64,000 nucleotides of DNA from NCBI GenBank assembly GCA_900538575.1, contig UPZA01000006.1, positions 1 to 64,000 on the forward strand. The letters are read 5' to 3'. Numbering within the stretch: the stretch's first letter is position 1; every line of letters starts with the position of its first letter. The translations under genes and the position numbers were made by a program. Shown piece by piece: positions 36,056-43,993 of this stretch. A model generated the notes under the pieces. It saw only the letters and a program-made list of their open reading frames with translations. It did no database searches and was not told the DNA's origin. Source of the DNA: an uncultured Ruminococcus sp. Its GTDB lineage: Bacteria > Bacillota > Clostridia > Oscillospirales > Ruminococcaceae.

Positions 36056-36948
36056 ATGTATAATCCACAGCTTGAAACATTTATTCAGGCAGCAGACAGC
36101 GGAAGTTTCTCAAAGGCAGCAGAAAAGCTGTTTATTTCTCAGACCGCTGTTACAAAGCAAATCAATCTTTTAGAGGATAATCTCGGAATAAAACTTTTCA
36201 ATCGTACACACAGAGGACTTACTTTGACAGATGCAGGAAAATCACTCTATTCAGATGCAAAATATATGATTCAATATGCAAAGGATTCTCTAAAAAGAGC
36301 AGAAGATGCTCAAAGGAAAGAAGCGAATATCATTAGAATCGGTACATCTCCTATGACTCCAAGCACAATGCTTGTAGAGATTCAAAAGAAAATAAAACAC
36401 ATATGTCCTGACTTAAAATTTCGTCTTGTACCTTTTGAAAATAACCCTCAGAATGCAAGAGAAATTCTTTCAAATTTAGGGGAAATATTGATGCCGTATT
36501 TGGTATCTTTGACGATGAATTTCTGAAAAGCAGAGGATGTGCGGGAATTAAAGTTTCTGATGAACCTGTCTGCTACGGAATGTCCCTGAATCACACTCTT
36601 GCTGACAAAGAGTTCCTTGAAGTAGATGACCTATATAGTCAAACTCTCATGCTTATAAAACGTGAGTACTTTTATACAATGGATAATTTAAGAAATCATT
36701 TGGAACAAAATCATCCGAATATAATGATAAACGACTTTAATTTCTATGATACGGAGGCATTCAATAAATGCGAACGTTCCGATCATATTATTACCGTAAT
36801 AAAAGCATGGGACAGCGTACATCCTCTTATGAAAATCATTCCGGTCAATTGGGAATTTACTGCTCCATATGGCATTCTATATTCTCCTCAACCATCACCG
36901 CAGGTACAAAAATTTATCAATGCAGTACAGCAGGTATATAATACTTAA
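36056..36948 (+). pseudogene. LysR-type regulator, frameshifted
   Basis: The N-terminal winged HTH (YNPQLETFIQAADSGSFSKAAE) and the start of the ligand domain read normally to about 36,480. A one-base deletion in GGGGAAATATT (36,478-36,487) then ends the frame. Restoring one A gives ENIDAVFGIFDDEFLKSRG and the rest of the ligand domain to 36,948. The sequence is clearly homologous to the intact LysR at 38,723. The HTH half could still be made, giving a DNA-binding fragment without effector control. Confidence 0.82.
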
Positions 36949-36972
36949 ACTTAATTTAGTTCCAACCTAAAG

Positions 36973-37027
36973 GTTTGAACGTTCAAACTTATTTATTCTT
37001 CTCAAGCCGACTTTTTTCTGATATAAT
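36973..37027 (+). promoter_or_regulatory. LysR-type operator and promoter 1
   Basis: A perfect palindrome GTTTGAACGTTCAAAC (36973-36988) is followed, 25 bases from its first base, by CTTCTCAA (36998-37005), then 16 bases and TATAAT (37022-37027). The same three elements with the same spacing occur at 39,633 and 41,391. TTCTCA would act as a weak -35 with a 17-base spacer, so activation by a LysR protein is likely. Confidence 0.75.
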
Positions 37028-37054
37028 GAATTCAGAGAAAGGTCGGTGTTTTTT

Positions 37055-37525
37055 ATGGCAAAAATTCTGATTGCCTATTTTTCGCATTCCGGAAAAACCA
37101 AAAATATTGCTGAGAAAATTGCTGATGTAAGCGGCGGAATACTATATGAAATCAAAACCGTAAAACCGTATCCTGTCGATTACAATACAGTAGTGCAGAC
37201 GGCAAAAGAGGAACTGAACGGCAATTTTAGACCGAAACTTATTGGAACACTTACTGAGATGTGTTGTTTTGACACTCTGATAATCGGCTTTCCGAACTGG
37301 TGGAATACTTGTCCAATGGCGGTTTTATCTTTTCTTAAAAGTTATCCGCTGAAAGACAAAAAAATTTTGCCGTTCATCACTCATGGCGGCGGCGGTATCG
37401 GCAGATCCAATGAAGATATTGCAAAGGCAACTAACGGTGCTGATGTAAGACCATGTATTGATGCAAATCATACTATTGAGAGTGATATTAAAAAATGGCT
37501 TTCTGACAACGAGGTGTGTGAGTAA
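37055..37525 (+). CDS. Flavodoxin (cytoplasmic)
   Basis: A 156-residue flavodoxin-fold protein with the FMN phosphate loop AYFSHSGKTKNIAE and the GFPNWWNTCPMAVL loop. It has no signal sequence. ATG 37055 is preferred; the GTG three codons upstream is less likely. Probably an electron carrier or quinone/flavin reductase-like protein. It lies two bases before the esterase lipoprotein gene and behind a LysR-type operator. Confidence 0.85.
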   Translation: MAKILIAYFSHSGKTKNIAEKIADVSGGILYEIKTVKPYPVDYNTVVQTAKEELNGNFRPKLIGTLTEMCCFDTLIIGFPNWWNTCPMAVLSFLKSYPLKDKKILPFITHGGGGIGRSNEDIAKATNGADVRPCIDANHTIESDIKKWLSDNEVCE

Positions 37526-37527
37526 TT

Positions 37528-38742
37528 ATGAGAAAAATATTATCATTTTTGCTTTCGTTTTTTCTTATCATTCTTTCCTGTTCCTGCGGAAGTATAGATA
37601 AAAGCGATGTGTCTGCAAATATGGATGAAACAAAATATAAAGCCACACCAAATCAGTATGTGGGCGAAAATACAACAGTTGAAGAGGTGATAACTAATCC
37701 TGCATTCGGCGATTTTGGCAGACTACTTTTTCCCGTCGACAGAACTGTCAGCGAAGATATGACTCTCTCCGAAGTCAGCACAAGCAGCGTATACGTTTGG
37801 TATAACTATATTCAGGTTGACAAGACTGTTGAGATTATAAACTCTCTTATTGATGATGCAAACAGCGGAAATCAGATTTTTTACAACATTTACAGTGAAG
37901 AAGAAATGCAGACAGATTCTTCTAAACGTGATACAGGACTGTTCTTTTTCAAAGGCGAAGAAAATGCACCATTTGCGATTATGAATGCAGGCGGCGGATT
38001 TATGTATGTTGGTGCTATGCATGACAGTTTTCCTCATGCGTTGGAAGCAAGCAAAATGGGTTACAATGCTTTTGCCTTGATTTATCGTCCCGATGATCCT
38101 TATGCAGATTTAGCTAAAGCGATTGAATTTATTTATGACAATGCGGACGAATTACAGATAAATTCAAATGAATATTCTCTCTGGGGCGGATCGGCAGGTG
38201 CAAGAATGGCTGCAACTCTCGGAAATTCTGATAATCTTGCACAGTTTACAGGCAGAACGGATATACCACAGGCATCGGCTGTTATTATGCAGTATACAGG
38301 GTATACTTCTGCTTCGGCAAGCGATGCACCCACATATTCTTGTGTTGGAACTTCCGACGGTATTGCAAGCTGGCAGACGATGGAAAACCGTTTGAATCAA
38401 ATTTCAGATTATGGTATTCCCACAGAGTTTCACAAATATGAAAATCTGCCTCATGGTTTTGGAATTGGTACGGGAACGATTGCGGAAGGCTGGATAAATG
38501 ATGCCGTAACGTTCTGGGAAAATCAGATGGGAAACATTGAACTCCCGGAGTTAAGACAGATTCGCAACTTGCAGGATTATCTTCTCGGCAGGGATGTTTC
38601 CACCCACGGTGCGGATTACGATGTCTGCAAAGACGGAGTTTGGGATGTATTTGACCTTTGCATTATGAAAAGAAATTATGTAAATAAATATCAAAATTCA
38701 GAAAAATCAGGAGATATGGAAAATGTACAATCCACAACTTGA
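37528..38742 (+). CDS. Lipoprotein esterase with dockerin-like C-terminus
   Basis: Predicted exported lipoprotein: lipobox near ILSCSCGS. An alpha/beta hydrolase domain follows with the nucleophile elbow WGGSAGARMA (GxSxG), a Thr/Asp-rich region and a late catalytic-type His in LPHGFG. Residues about 345-385 form a dockerin-like module: NLQDYLLGRD ... DVCKDGVWDVFDLCIMKR, with one clear calcium-loop pattern. Such a module would dock the enzyme to a cohesin on a cellulosome or surface. The combination lipobox plus dockerin is odd, since it offers two anchors. The end overlaps the next LysR gene by 20 bases. Confidence 0.78.
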   Translation: MRKILSFLLSFFLIILSCSCGSIDKSDVSANMDETKYKATPNQYVGENTTVEEVITNPAFGDFGRLLFPVDRTVSEDMTLSEVSTSSVYVWYNYIQVDKTVEIINSLIDDANSGNQIFYNIYSEEEMQTDSSKRDTGLFFFKGEENAPFAIMNAGGGFMYVGAMHDSFPHALEASKMGYNAFALIYRPDDPYADLAKAIEFIYDNADELQINSNEYSLWGGSAGARMAATLGNSDNLAQFTGRTDIPQASAVIMQYTGYTSASASDAPTYSCVGTSDGIASWQTMENRLNQISDYGIPTEFHKYENLPHGFGIGTGTIAEGWINDAVTFWENQMGNIELPELRQIRNLQDYLLGRDVSTHGADYDVCKDGVWDVFDLCIMKRNYVNKYQNSEKSGDMENVQSTT

Positions 38743-39631
38743 AACGTTTATCAAAGTTGCTGACTGCGGAAGCTTCAATAAAGCGGCGGAACAGCTGTAT
38801 ATATCGCCGCCTGCTGTAGTAAAACAGATAAATCTGCTTGAATCATCGCTTGATGTGCAGCTTTTTTCCCGGACACATCGTGGGATAGCTTTGACAGACG
38901 CAGGAAAATCGTTATATCAAGATGCTAAATACATTATTCAGTATTGTCAGGATTCCGTCAGACGTGCGAAAAATGCAATGCAGAATGAAAAAATCATTAT
39001 CCGTATCGGCACATCTCCCATGACTCCGGAAAACATGATTATGGATATGTGGTATGAAGTGCGAAAGATTTGTCCTGATATGAAATTTCAGTTGATTCCA
39101 TTTGAGAACACACCGCAAAATGCCCGTGAAATTCTGTGCAATCTCGGACAGAATATCGACATTGTAGCCGGAATGTATGATTCGGATTCTTTGAAAAAGT
39201 GGAAATGCAGTGCATTTCACCTGAAAGATATGCCGATTCGATGTGCAGTTTCCGTTTATAATGAACTTGCAGATAAGTCAGTACTGAATATCAGCGACTT
39301 GTATGACAGAAACTTTATGCTGATCCGGCGCAACTGGAATAGCTGCCTTGATAGAATGCGTGATGATCTTTATGAAAATTATCCGCAGATACATATTATC
39401 GATTTTGATTTTTTCAGTATGAATGTTTTCAACCAGTGTGAAAACAGCAATGATTTAATGATGTGCATTGACAACTGGACGAATGTACATCCAATGCTGA
39501 AAGTAATTCCTGTTGACTGGAATTATACGATTCCATTCGGAATACTGCATTCGCCGAAACCGTCATCGTCCGTCAGAAAATTTCTAAATATAGTAAAGCG
39601 GATTGTTGAAAATCAAGAGTATAAACTCTAA
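38723..39631 (+). CDS. LysR-type transcriptional regulator
   Basis: Intact 302-residue LTTR: winged HTH in residues 1-60 (YNPQLETFIKVADCGSFNKAAEQLYIS) and a substrate-binding domain. It likely controls the island promoters that carry the GTT-N10-AAC box; one such box begins one base after its stop codon. The inducer is unknown, perhaps a redox or flavin-linked signal. Homologous to the frameshifted LysR at 36,056. Confidence 0.87.
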   Translation: MYNPQLETFIKVADCGSFNKAAEQLYISPPAVVKQINLLESSLDVQLFSRTHRGIALTDAGKSLYQDAKYIIQYCQDSVRRAKNAMQNEKIIIRIGTSPMTPENMIMDMWYEVRKICPDMKFQLIPFENTPQNAREILCNLGQNIDIVAGMYDSDSLKKWKCSAFHLKDMPIRCAVSVYNELADKSVLNISDLYDRNFMLIRRNWNSCLDRMRDDLYENYPQIHIIDFDFFSMNVFNQCENSNDLMMCIDNWTNVHPMLKVIPVDWNYTIPFGILHSPKPSSSVRKFLNIVKRIVENQEYKL

Positions 39632-39632
39632 G

Positions 39633-39687
39633 GTTTACAGCTATGAACAAATCGAAACTTCTCAAACGGTTTCGATTTTGTTATAAT
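39633..39687 (+). promoter_or_regulatory. LysR-type operator and promoter 2
   Basis: GTTTACAGCTATGAAC (39633-39648) fits GTT-N10-AAC. CTTCTCAA is at 39658-39665 and TATAAT at 39682-39687. Spacing equals that of promoters 1 and 3. Confidence 0.75.
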
Positions 39688-39719
39688 ATGAGTAATGAAG
39701 TTTTTAGGAGGTCATTTCT

Positions 39720-40259
39720 ATGAACAAGAATGTTTTAATTTTATCGGGAAGTCCCAGAAATGGAGGCAATTCCGACTTACTATGTGATGAGTTTATGCGT
39801 GGAGCATTGGAATCAGGCAATCAGGTTGAAAAAATACGTGTTGCCGAAAAGAAAATCGGTTACTGCAAAGCCTGTTACTATTGCAGACAGTCCGGCGGTG
39901 TCTGTGCCATAAAAGACGATATGGCGGAAGTTCTGCAAAAGATGATAGACGCAGACGTAATTGTACTTGCAAGTCCTGTGTACTTCTATTCTATTGACGC
40001 ACAGCTCAAAGCGCTGATTGACCGTACTGTTGCAAGGTGGCTGGAAGTAAAGAAAAAGGAGTTTTATTACATAGCCACTTGTGCAGATACCGAATCAGAA
40101 TCATGTGAAACGACTCTTGCTTGCTTCAGAGGGTATGCGGACTGCGTTGAAGGAGCAAAGGAAATTGGTGCGATTTACGGCACAGGCGTTTATGAAAAGG
40201 GCAAAATCAAGGGAACAAAAGCTTTTGCAGACGCTTACGAAATGGGCAAAAGCGTTTAA
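39720..40259 (+). CDS. NADPH-dependent FMN reductase / iron-sulfur flavoprotein-like
   Basis: A 179-residue flavoprotein with the LILSGSPRNGGNSDLLC phosphate loop, a Cys cluster CKACYYCRQSGGVC that may hold an Fe-S cluster as in Isf-type proteins, and ASPVYFYSIDAQLKALIDR. It would reduce flavins or quinones in the cytoplasm. AGGAGG precedes the ATG. It is 12 bases before an aldo/keto reductase gene, likely one operon under promoter 2. Confidence 0.83.
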   Translation: MNKNVLILSGSPRNGGNSDLLCDEFMRGALESGNQVEKIRVAEKKIGYCKACYYCRQSGGVCAIKDDMAEVLQKMIDADVIVLASPVYFYSIDAQLKALIDRTVARWLEVKKKEFYYIATCADTESESCETTLACFRGYADCVEGAKEIGAIYGTGVYEKGKIKGTKAFADAYEMGKSV

Positions 40260-40271
40260 GGAGGCAGCATT

Positions 40272-41261
40272 ATGAAAAAGCGAATGTTAGGCAATACATT
40301 AGAGGTTTCCGCTGTCGGATTTGGCTGTATGGGACTTTCTCACGCCTATGGAAAGCCAACAGACAAGAAAACTGGAATTGAAATTATCCGTCAGTCTGTG
40401 GAAAGCGGTTACACATTTTTTGATACCGCTGAAATATACGGAACGCAGGACAATCCCAACGACAATGAAATTATTGTGGGAGAGGCTCTGAAACCATACC
40501 GTGACGAGGTTGTAATCGCAACAAAATTTGGTATTCGATTTGACAAGGACAGCGGAAAAGTTCCGTATCTAATCGTACCGGATTCACGTCCTGAACAAAT
40601 CCGAAAGGCTGTGGAGGGCTCGCTAAAAAGATTGCAGACCGACTACATTGACCTTTACTATCAGCACAGAATCGACCCGAACATTCCGCCTGAAGAAGTT
40701 GCAGGAGTAATGTCGGATTTAATCAAAGAAGGCAAAATCAGAGCGTGGGGTATTTCGGAAGTTACAGAAGATTATCTCCGCAAAGCACACGTCGTATGTC
40801 CCGTAACGGCAATCCAGAACAGATACTCTATGATGGCAAGACATTATGAAACACTGTTTCCTGTTCTTGAGGAATTGGGTATAGGATTTGTTGCATTTTC
40901 TCCCCTTGCAAATGGATTTTTAAGTGGAAAATATGGTAAAGGTCAGCACTTTGATAAAAAGTATGACTATCGCAGCAGTATGCCGCAGTTTACCGATGAG
41001 GCAGTTGACGAAAACAGAGAACTGTTAGAACTTCTGGTTTCGACAGCCGAAAGCAAGAATGCGACTCCTGCACAAATCTCAATGGCATGGATGATGTGCA
41101 AAAAGCCTTATATCGTCCCGATTCCCGGTTCAAGAAAACTTGAACGAATCAAAGAAAATGCTAAAGCTGCGGATGTAATGCTGACAGAGCAGGAAGTCAG
41201 CAGACTTGATAAGGCTTTGGATAATGTAAAGATGTCTGATGTCTTTGGCGGAACAAAATAA
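40272..41261 (+). CDS. Aldo/keto reductase (AKR13-like)
   Basis: NADPH-dependent carbonyl reductase with an (alpha/beta)8 barrel. Start MKKRMLGNTLEVSAVGFGCMGLSHAYG; the tetrad is suggested by DTAEIYG (Asp, Tyr), ATKFGI (Lys) and YYQHRID (His). Length 329 aa is normal. Substrate unknown. Ribosome site AAGGAGG. Confidence 0.88.
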   Translation: MKKRMLGNTLEVSAVGFGCMGLSHAYGKPTDKKTGIEIIRQSVESGYTFFDTAEIYGTQDNPNDNEIIVGEALKPYRDEVVIATKFGIRFDKDSGKVPYLIVPDSRPEQIRKAVEGSLKRLQTDYIDLYYQHRIDPNIPPEEVAGVMSDLIKEGKIRAWGISEVTEDYLRKAHVVCPVTAIQNRYSMMARHYETLFPVLEELGIGFVAFSPLANGFLSGKYGKGQHFDKKYDYRSSMPQFTDEAVDENRELLELLVSTAESKNATPAQISMAWMMCKKPYIVPIPGSRKLERIKENAKAADVMLTEQEVSRLDKALDNVKMSDVFGGTK

Positions 41262-41351
41262 ATGCAGAAACAGCAGTGTGAAAATAGTTTATCCTAGTGT
41301 AATCAGAAATCCCTGGTCAAAAATGATATAATAATGATTTTCTAATTTCAT

Positions 41352-41445
41352 TTGAGAAGTTTTAATTAGTTTCTATGTATAAACCCAAAGGTTAATGCCT
41401 GATAACTAATTGGAACTTCTCAAAAAAAGCAATATGGGGTATAAT
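41352..41445 (+). promoter_or_regulatory. LysR-type operator and promoter 3, with an extra inverted copy
   Basis: GTTAATGCCTGATAAC (41391-41406) fits GTT-N10-AAC, CTTCTCAA lies at 41416-41423 and TATAAT at 41440-41445. In addition TTGAGAAGTT (41352-41361) is the exact inverse of AACTTCTCAA (41414-41423), so this promoter has a second, inverted element 62 bases upstream. Confidence 0.75.
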
Positions 41446-41477
41446 AAAATCATCAAAGAAAACAGGAGGTACATTTT

Positions 41478-42365
41478 ATGGAATATGTAACTTTAAACAA
41501 CGGCATTAAAATGCCGGTACTGGGATATGGCGTGTATCAGGTAACAAAAGATGAATGTAAACGCTGCGTTCTGGATGCTCTTGAAACGGGATACCGTCTT
41601 ATCGATACGGCTCAAAGCTATTTCAATGAGGAGGATGTCGGCGAAGCAATCGCAGAATCTGGAGTTGCGAGAAATGACATCTTCCTTACCACAAAAGTCT
41701 GGGTTGAACATTACGGTTACGAGGAAACAAAGAAATCCGTTTATACTTCTTTGAAAAAGCTGAAAACGGAATATCTTGACCTCATGCTGCTGCATCAGCC
41801 TTTTGCTGATTACTATGGTGCATACCGTGCATTGGAGGATTTGTATACAGAGGGAGTAATTCGTGCAATAGGCGTTTCAAATTTCTATCCTGACCGTCTT
41901 GTGGATATTGCAAACTTTGCACGTATTGTACCAATGATCAATCAAGTAGAAACTCACCCGCTCAATCAGCAGACAGAAGCTATGAAGTGGATGAAAAAAT
42001 ATGATGTGCAGATTGAGGCATGGGCACCATTCGGAGAGGGCAGAGGCGGTCTGTTTGAAAATCCTGTTCTTGCTGAAATCGGTAAACAGTATAATAAGAC
42101 ACCTGCACAGGTAATGCTTCGCTGGAATATTCAGCGTGGAGTAATCGTTCTGCCAAAATCCACTCATAAGGAACGTATAGAGCAGAATTTTGATGTATTT
42201 GACTTTATATTGTCCGAAAGCGATATGCAGAAAATCGCCGAATTGGACACTCAGACAAGTTCCTTCTTCTCACATTATGATCCTGCTATGGTAGAATGGT
42301 TTGCTCAAATGGTGGAAGAGCGCAAAACAAAGCATGACAGTTCAAAAGAGAAGAAAAGCTGGTAA
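41478..42365 (+). CDS. Aldo/keto reductase (AKR5-like)
   Basis: A 295-residue reductase of the 2,5-diketogluconate/glyoxal reductase type: LNNGIKMPVLGYGVYQV, DTAQSYFNEEDVG (Asp, Tyr), TTKVWVEHYG (Lys), MLLHQPF (His), and a typical cofactor end IVLPKSTHKERIEQNFDVFDF. First gene of the long operon behind promoter 3. GGAGG precedes the ATG. Confidence 0.9.
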   Translation: MEYVTLNNGIKMPVLGYGVYQVTKDECKRCVLDALETGYRLIDTAQSYFNEEDVGEAIAESGVARNDIFLTTKVWVEHYGYEETKKSVYTSLKKLKTEYLDLMLLHQPFADYYGAYRALEDLYTEGVIRAIGVSNFYPDRLVDIANFARIVPMINQVETHPLNQQTEAMKWMKKYDVQIEAWAPFGEGRGGLFENPVLAEIGKQYNKTPAQVMLRWNIQRGVIVLPKSTHKERIEQNFDVFDFILSESDMQKIAELDTQTSSFFSHYDPAMVEWFAQMVEERKTKHDSSKEKKSW

Positions 42366-42409
42366 AGCCAGATTTCCTAAAATCAGAGGTATGCATCGGA
42401 GGTATGCAT

Positions 42410-42517
42410 ATGAAAAAGAAATTTATGCTTTTTCTAATGTGTTCCGCTTTGGCTATATCACAAAAAATCATCTGCTGTTGCCTATACAGGACGACAATAA
42501 TGCCAAAAGGAGCGTGA
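42410..42517 (+). pseudogene. Signal-peptide stub (35 aa)
   Basis: The short ORF starts MKKKFMLFLMCSALAI, like a lipoprotein signal peptide, then becomes nonsense and stops. GGAGG lies upstream. The direct repeat GGTATGCAT occurs twice just before the ATG. Probably the leftover front of a deleted lipoprotein gene. Confidence 0.4.
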
Positions 42518-42522
42518 ATGTC

Positions 42523-42634
42523 ATGAAAAAGATTAAGTTTATTCCTTTTGCAGCAGTATTCGCTGTTACTTCCATATCAGCTACCCGATTCAGCCGAAAA
42601 CATTGCAGCATGGCTTGAGGAATTAGGTTATTGA
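42523..42634 (+). pseudogene. Flavodoxin remnant: signal peptide joined to a C-terminal tail
   Basis: The ORF opens with a signal peptide (KKIKFIPFAAVFAVTSISA). About twenty codons later, another frame gives DSAENIAAWLEELGY and a stop at 42632-42634, the usual last helix of a secreted flavodoxin (compare IIEWLEKLG and VIEWLNNLEK in the protein at 43,994). The whole middle is missing, so an internal deletion has removed most of a flavodoxin gene. Confidence 0.6.
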
Positions 42635-42636
42635 AT

Positions 42637-43329
42637 ATGATAAAGAGAATATGTAAAATTACCGCCGATATCTTTATGGCTGCACTTCTGCCAGTTCTGA
42701 TGTCCTATATGCTTGCAGGTGTAAAATTACATGAATGGTTTGGAACTGCCATGTTTCTGCTGTTTATTTTGCATCATGTTCTGAATTATAAATGGCTGAA
42801 AAATATATTTCATGGAAAATATACAGCGGTACGTCTTGCAGGAACTATAGTAAATATTTCTGTTTTACTTGCTATGTTAGGACTTATGTACAGCGGAATC
42901 GTTTTATCACGTTATGTATTTACATTCATACCGATAGACAGTGGTTATGCCAATGCACGTAAACTGCACATGATTTGTTCCTACTGGGGATTTATATTGA
43001 TGAGTCTGCACCTTGGTTTTCACTGGAATATGTTTATCTCTATGGGACAAAAGCTTCTGAAGGGCAGGAAAAGAATGTTACCGAATATTCTTCCAAAAGC
43101 GATTGGTGCAACTATGGCAGGATATGGTTTGTATGCATTTCAAAAGCGTGAAATCTGGTCATATATGTCGCTGAAAATACAGTTTGTATTTTTCAATATG
43201 GAAGAATCCCTGTCGGCATCTATAACTGATTATCTTGCAGTGATGGCACTCTTTGTGTGGATTGGACATTATACTGTTAAAATACTGAAAATCCTGAATA
43301 AAAGGAAACGGAGTGAACTAAATGAGTAA
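42637..43329 (+). CDS. DUF4405-type membrane protein (cytochrome b-like)
   Basis: A 230-residue protein with about five membrane helices. Histidines lie within or next to helices (KLHEWFG, LHHVLNYKW, KLHMICSYWGF, SLHLGFHW), a pattern that could bind heme, as proposed for DUF4405 proteins found with extracytoplasmic flavin systems. It could pass electrons across the membrane to the exported flavoproteins encoded next to it. ATG 42637 is used; the TTG at 42631 is an alternative. Overlaps the next gene by eight bases. Confidence 0.7.
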   Translation: MIKRICKITADIFMAALLPVLMSYMLAGVKLHEWFGTAMFLLFILHHVLNYKWLKNIFHGKYTAVRLAGTIVNISVLLAMLGLMYSGIVLSRYVFTFIPIDSGYANARKLHMICSYWGFILMSLHLGFHWNMFISMGQKLLKGRKRMLPNILPKAIGATMAGYGLYAFQKREIWSYMSLKIQFVFFNMEESLSASITDYLAVMALFVWIGHYTVKILKILNKRKRSELNE

Positions 43330-43984
43330 AAAACGTAAAATCATATTGATTATTGTACTCGTTGTCGTTATTATTGCTGCGGCAGCAGTCGTTTTATATC
43401 ACAGTACTTATCGTTTTCCTGCTAAATTCCGTATTCTCTCGGATAATTCTCTTGGCGCAGCTGAAACCGAAGAACTCAAAGAGGATATTCTTGCCCAAAG
43501 TGAGCTAAAAATACTTGTTGCATATTTTTCATATTCAGGAACAACAAAAGAAATCGCAGAAGAAATTGCCTACAGAACCGATGCTGACCTTTTTGAAATC
43601 GTAACTAAAGAAAGTTATAATGATGTGTACAAGGAAGCCAACAGCGAAATCAGATTCAATAAACGTCCTGAACTGAGCAATGTTGTTTCCGATATGGAAC
43701 AATATGATGTGATATTCATCGGCTATCCCGTATGGTGGCACGCTACTCCTGCTCCGGTCAATACATTTATTGAAAGTTATGATTTGAATGGCAAGCTGAT
43801 TATTCCGTTTTGTACCAGCGGAGGAAGCGATATTGAAGAAACAATGCCTACTTTCCTTGATTCCTGTGACGGTCTTGCAGTGTATAACGGTAAAACAATA
43901 AGTGGTACAAGTGAGCTTGATGATTGGTTTGCTGAATTGAAATTGCCACATAAATTATCCGAAAATCAAATTGGAAAGGAATGA
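43322..43984 (+). CDS. Membrane-anchored flavodoxin
   Basis: A 220-residue protein with an N-terminal membrane segment (KIILIIVLVVVIIAAAAVVLY) after a basic start, then a flavodoxin domain with AYFSYSGTTKEIAEEIA (FMN phosphate loop) and GYPVWWHATPAPVNTF. The positive-inside rule puts the flavodoxin domain outside the membrane, unlike ordinary flavodoxins. It could serve as an electron acceptor for the DUF4405 protein encoded just upstream. Confidence 0.8.
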   Translation: MSKKRKIILIIVLVVVIIAAAAVVLYHSTYRFPAKFRILSDNSLGAAETEELKEDILAQSELKILVAYFSYSGTTKEIAEEIAYRTDADLFEIVTKESYNDVYKEANSEIRFNKRPELSNVVSDMEQYDVIFIGYPVWWHATPAPVNTFIESYDLNGKLIIPFCTSGGSDIEETMPTFLDSCDGLAVYNGKTISGTSELDDWFAELKLPHKLSENQIGKE

Positions 43985-43993
43985 TTTTTTAAT

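Noticed and set aside
36973..36988. GTTTGAACGTTCAAAC as a transcription terminator of the LysR remnant
   Set aside because: No T-run follows; the same spaced arrangement with CTTCTCAA and TATAAT occurs twice more, which fits an operator.
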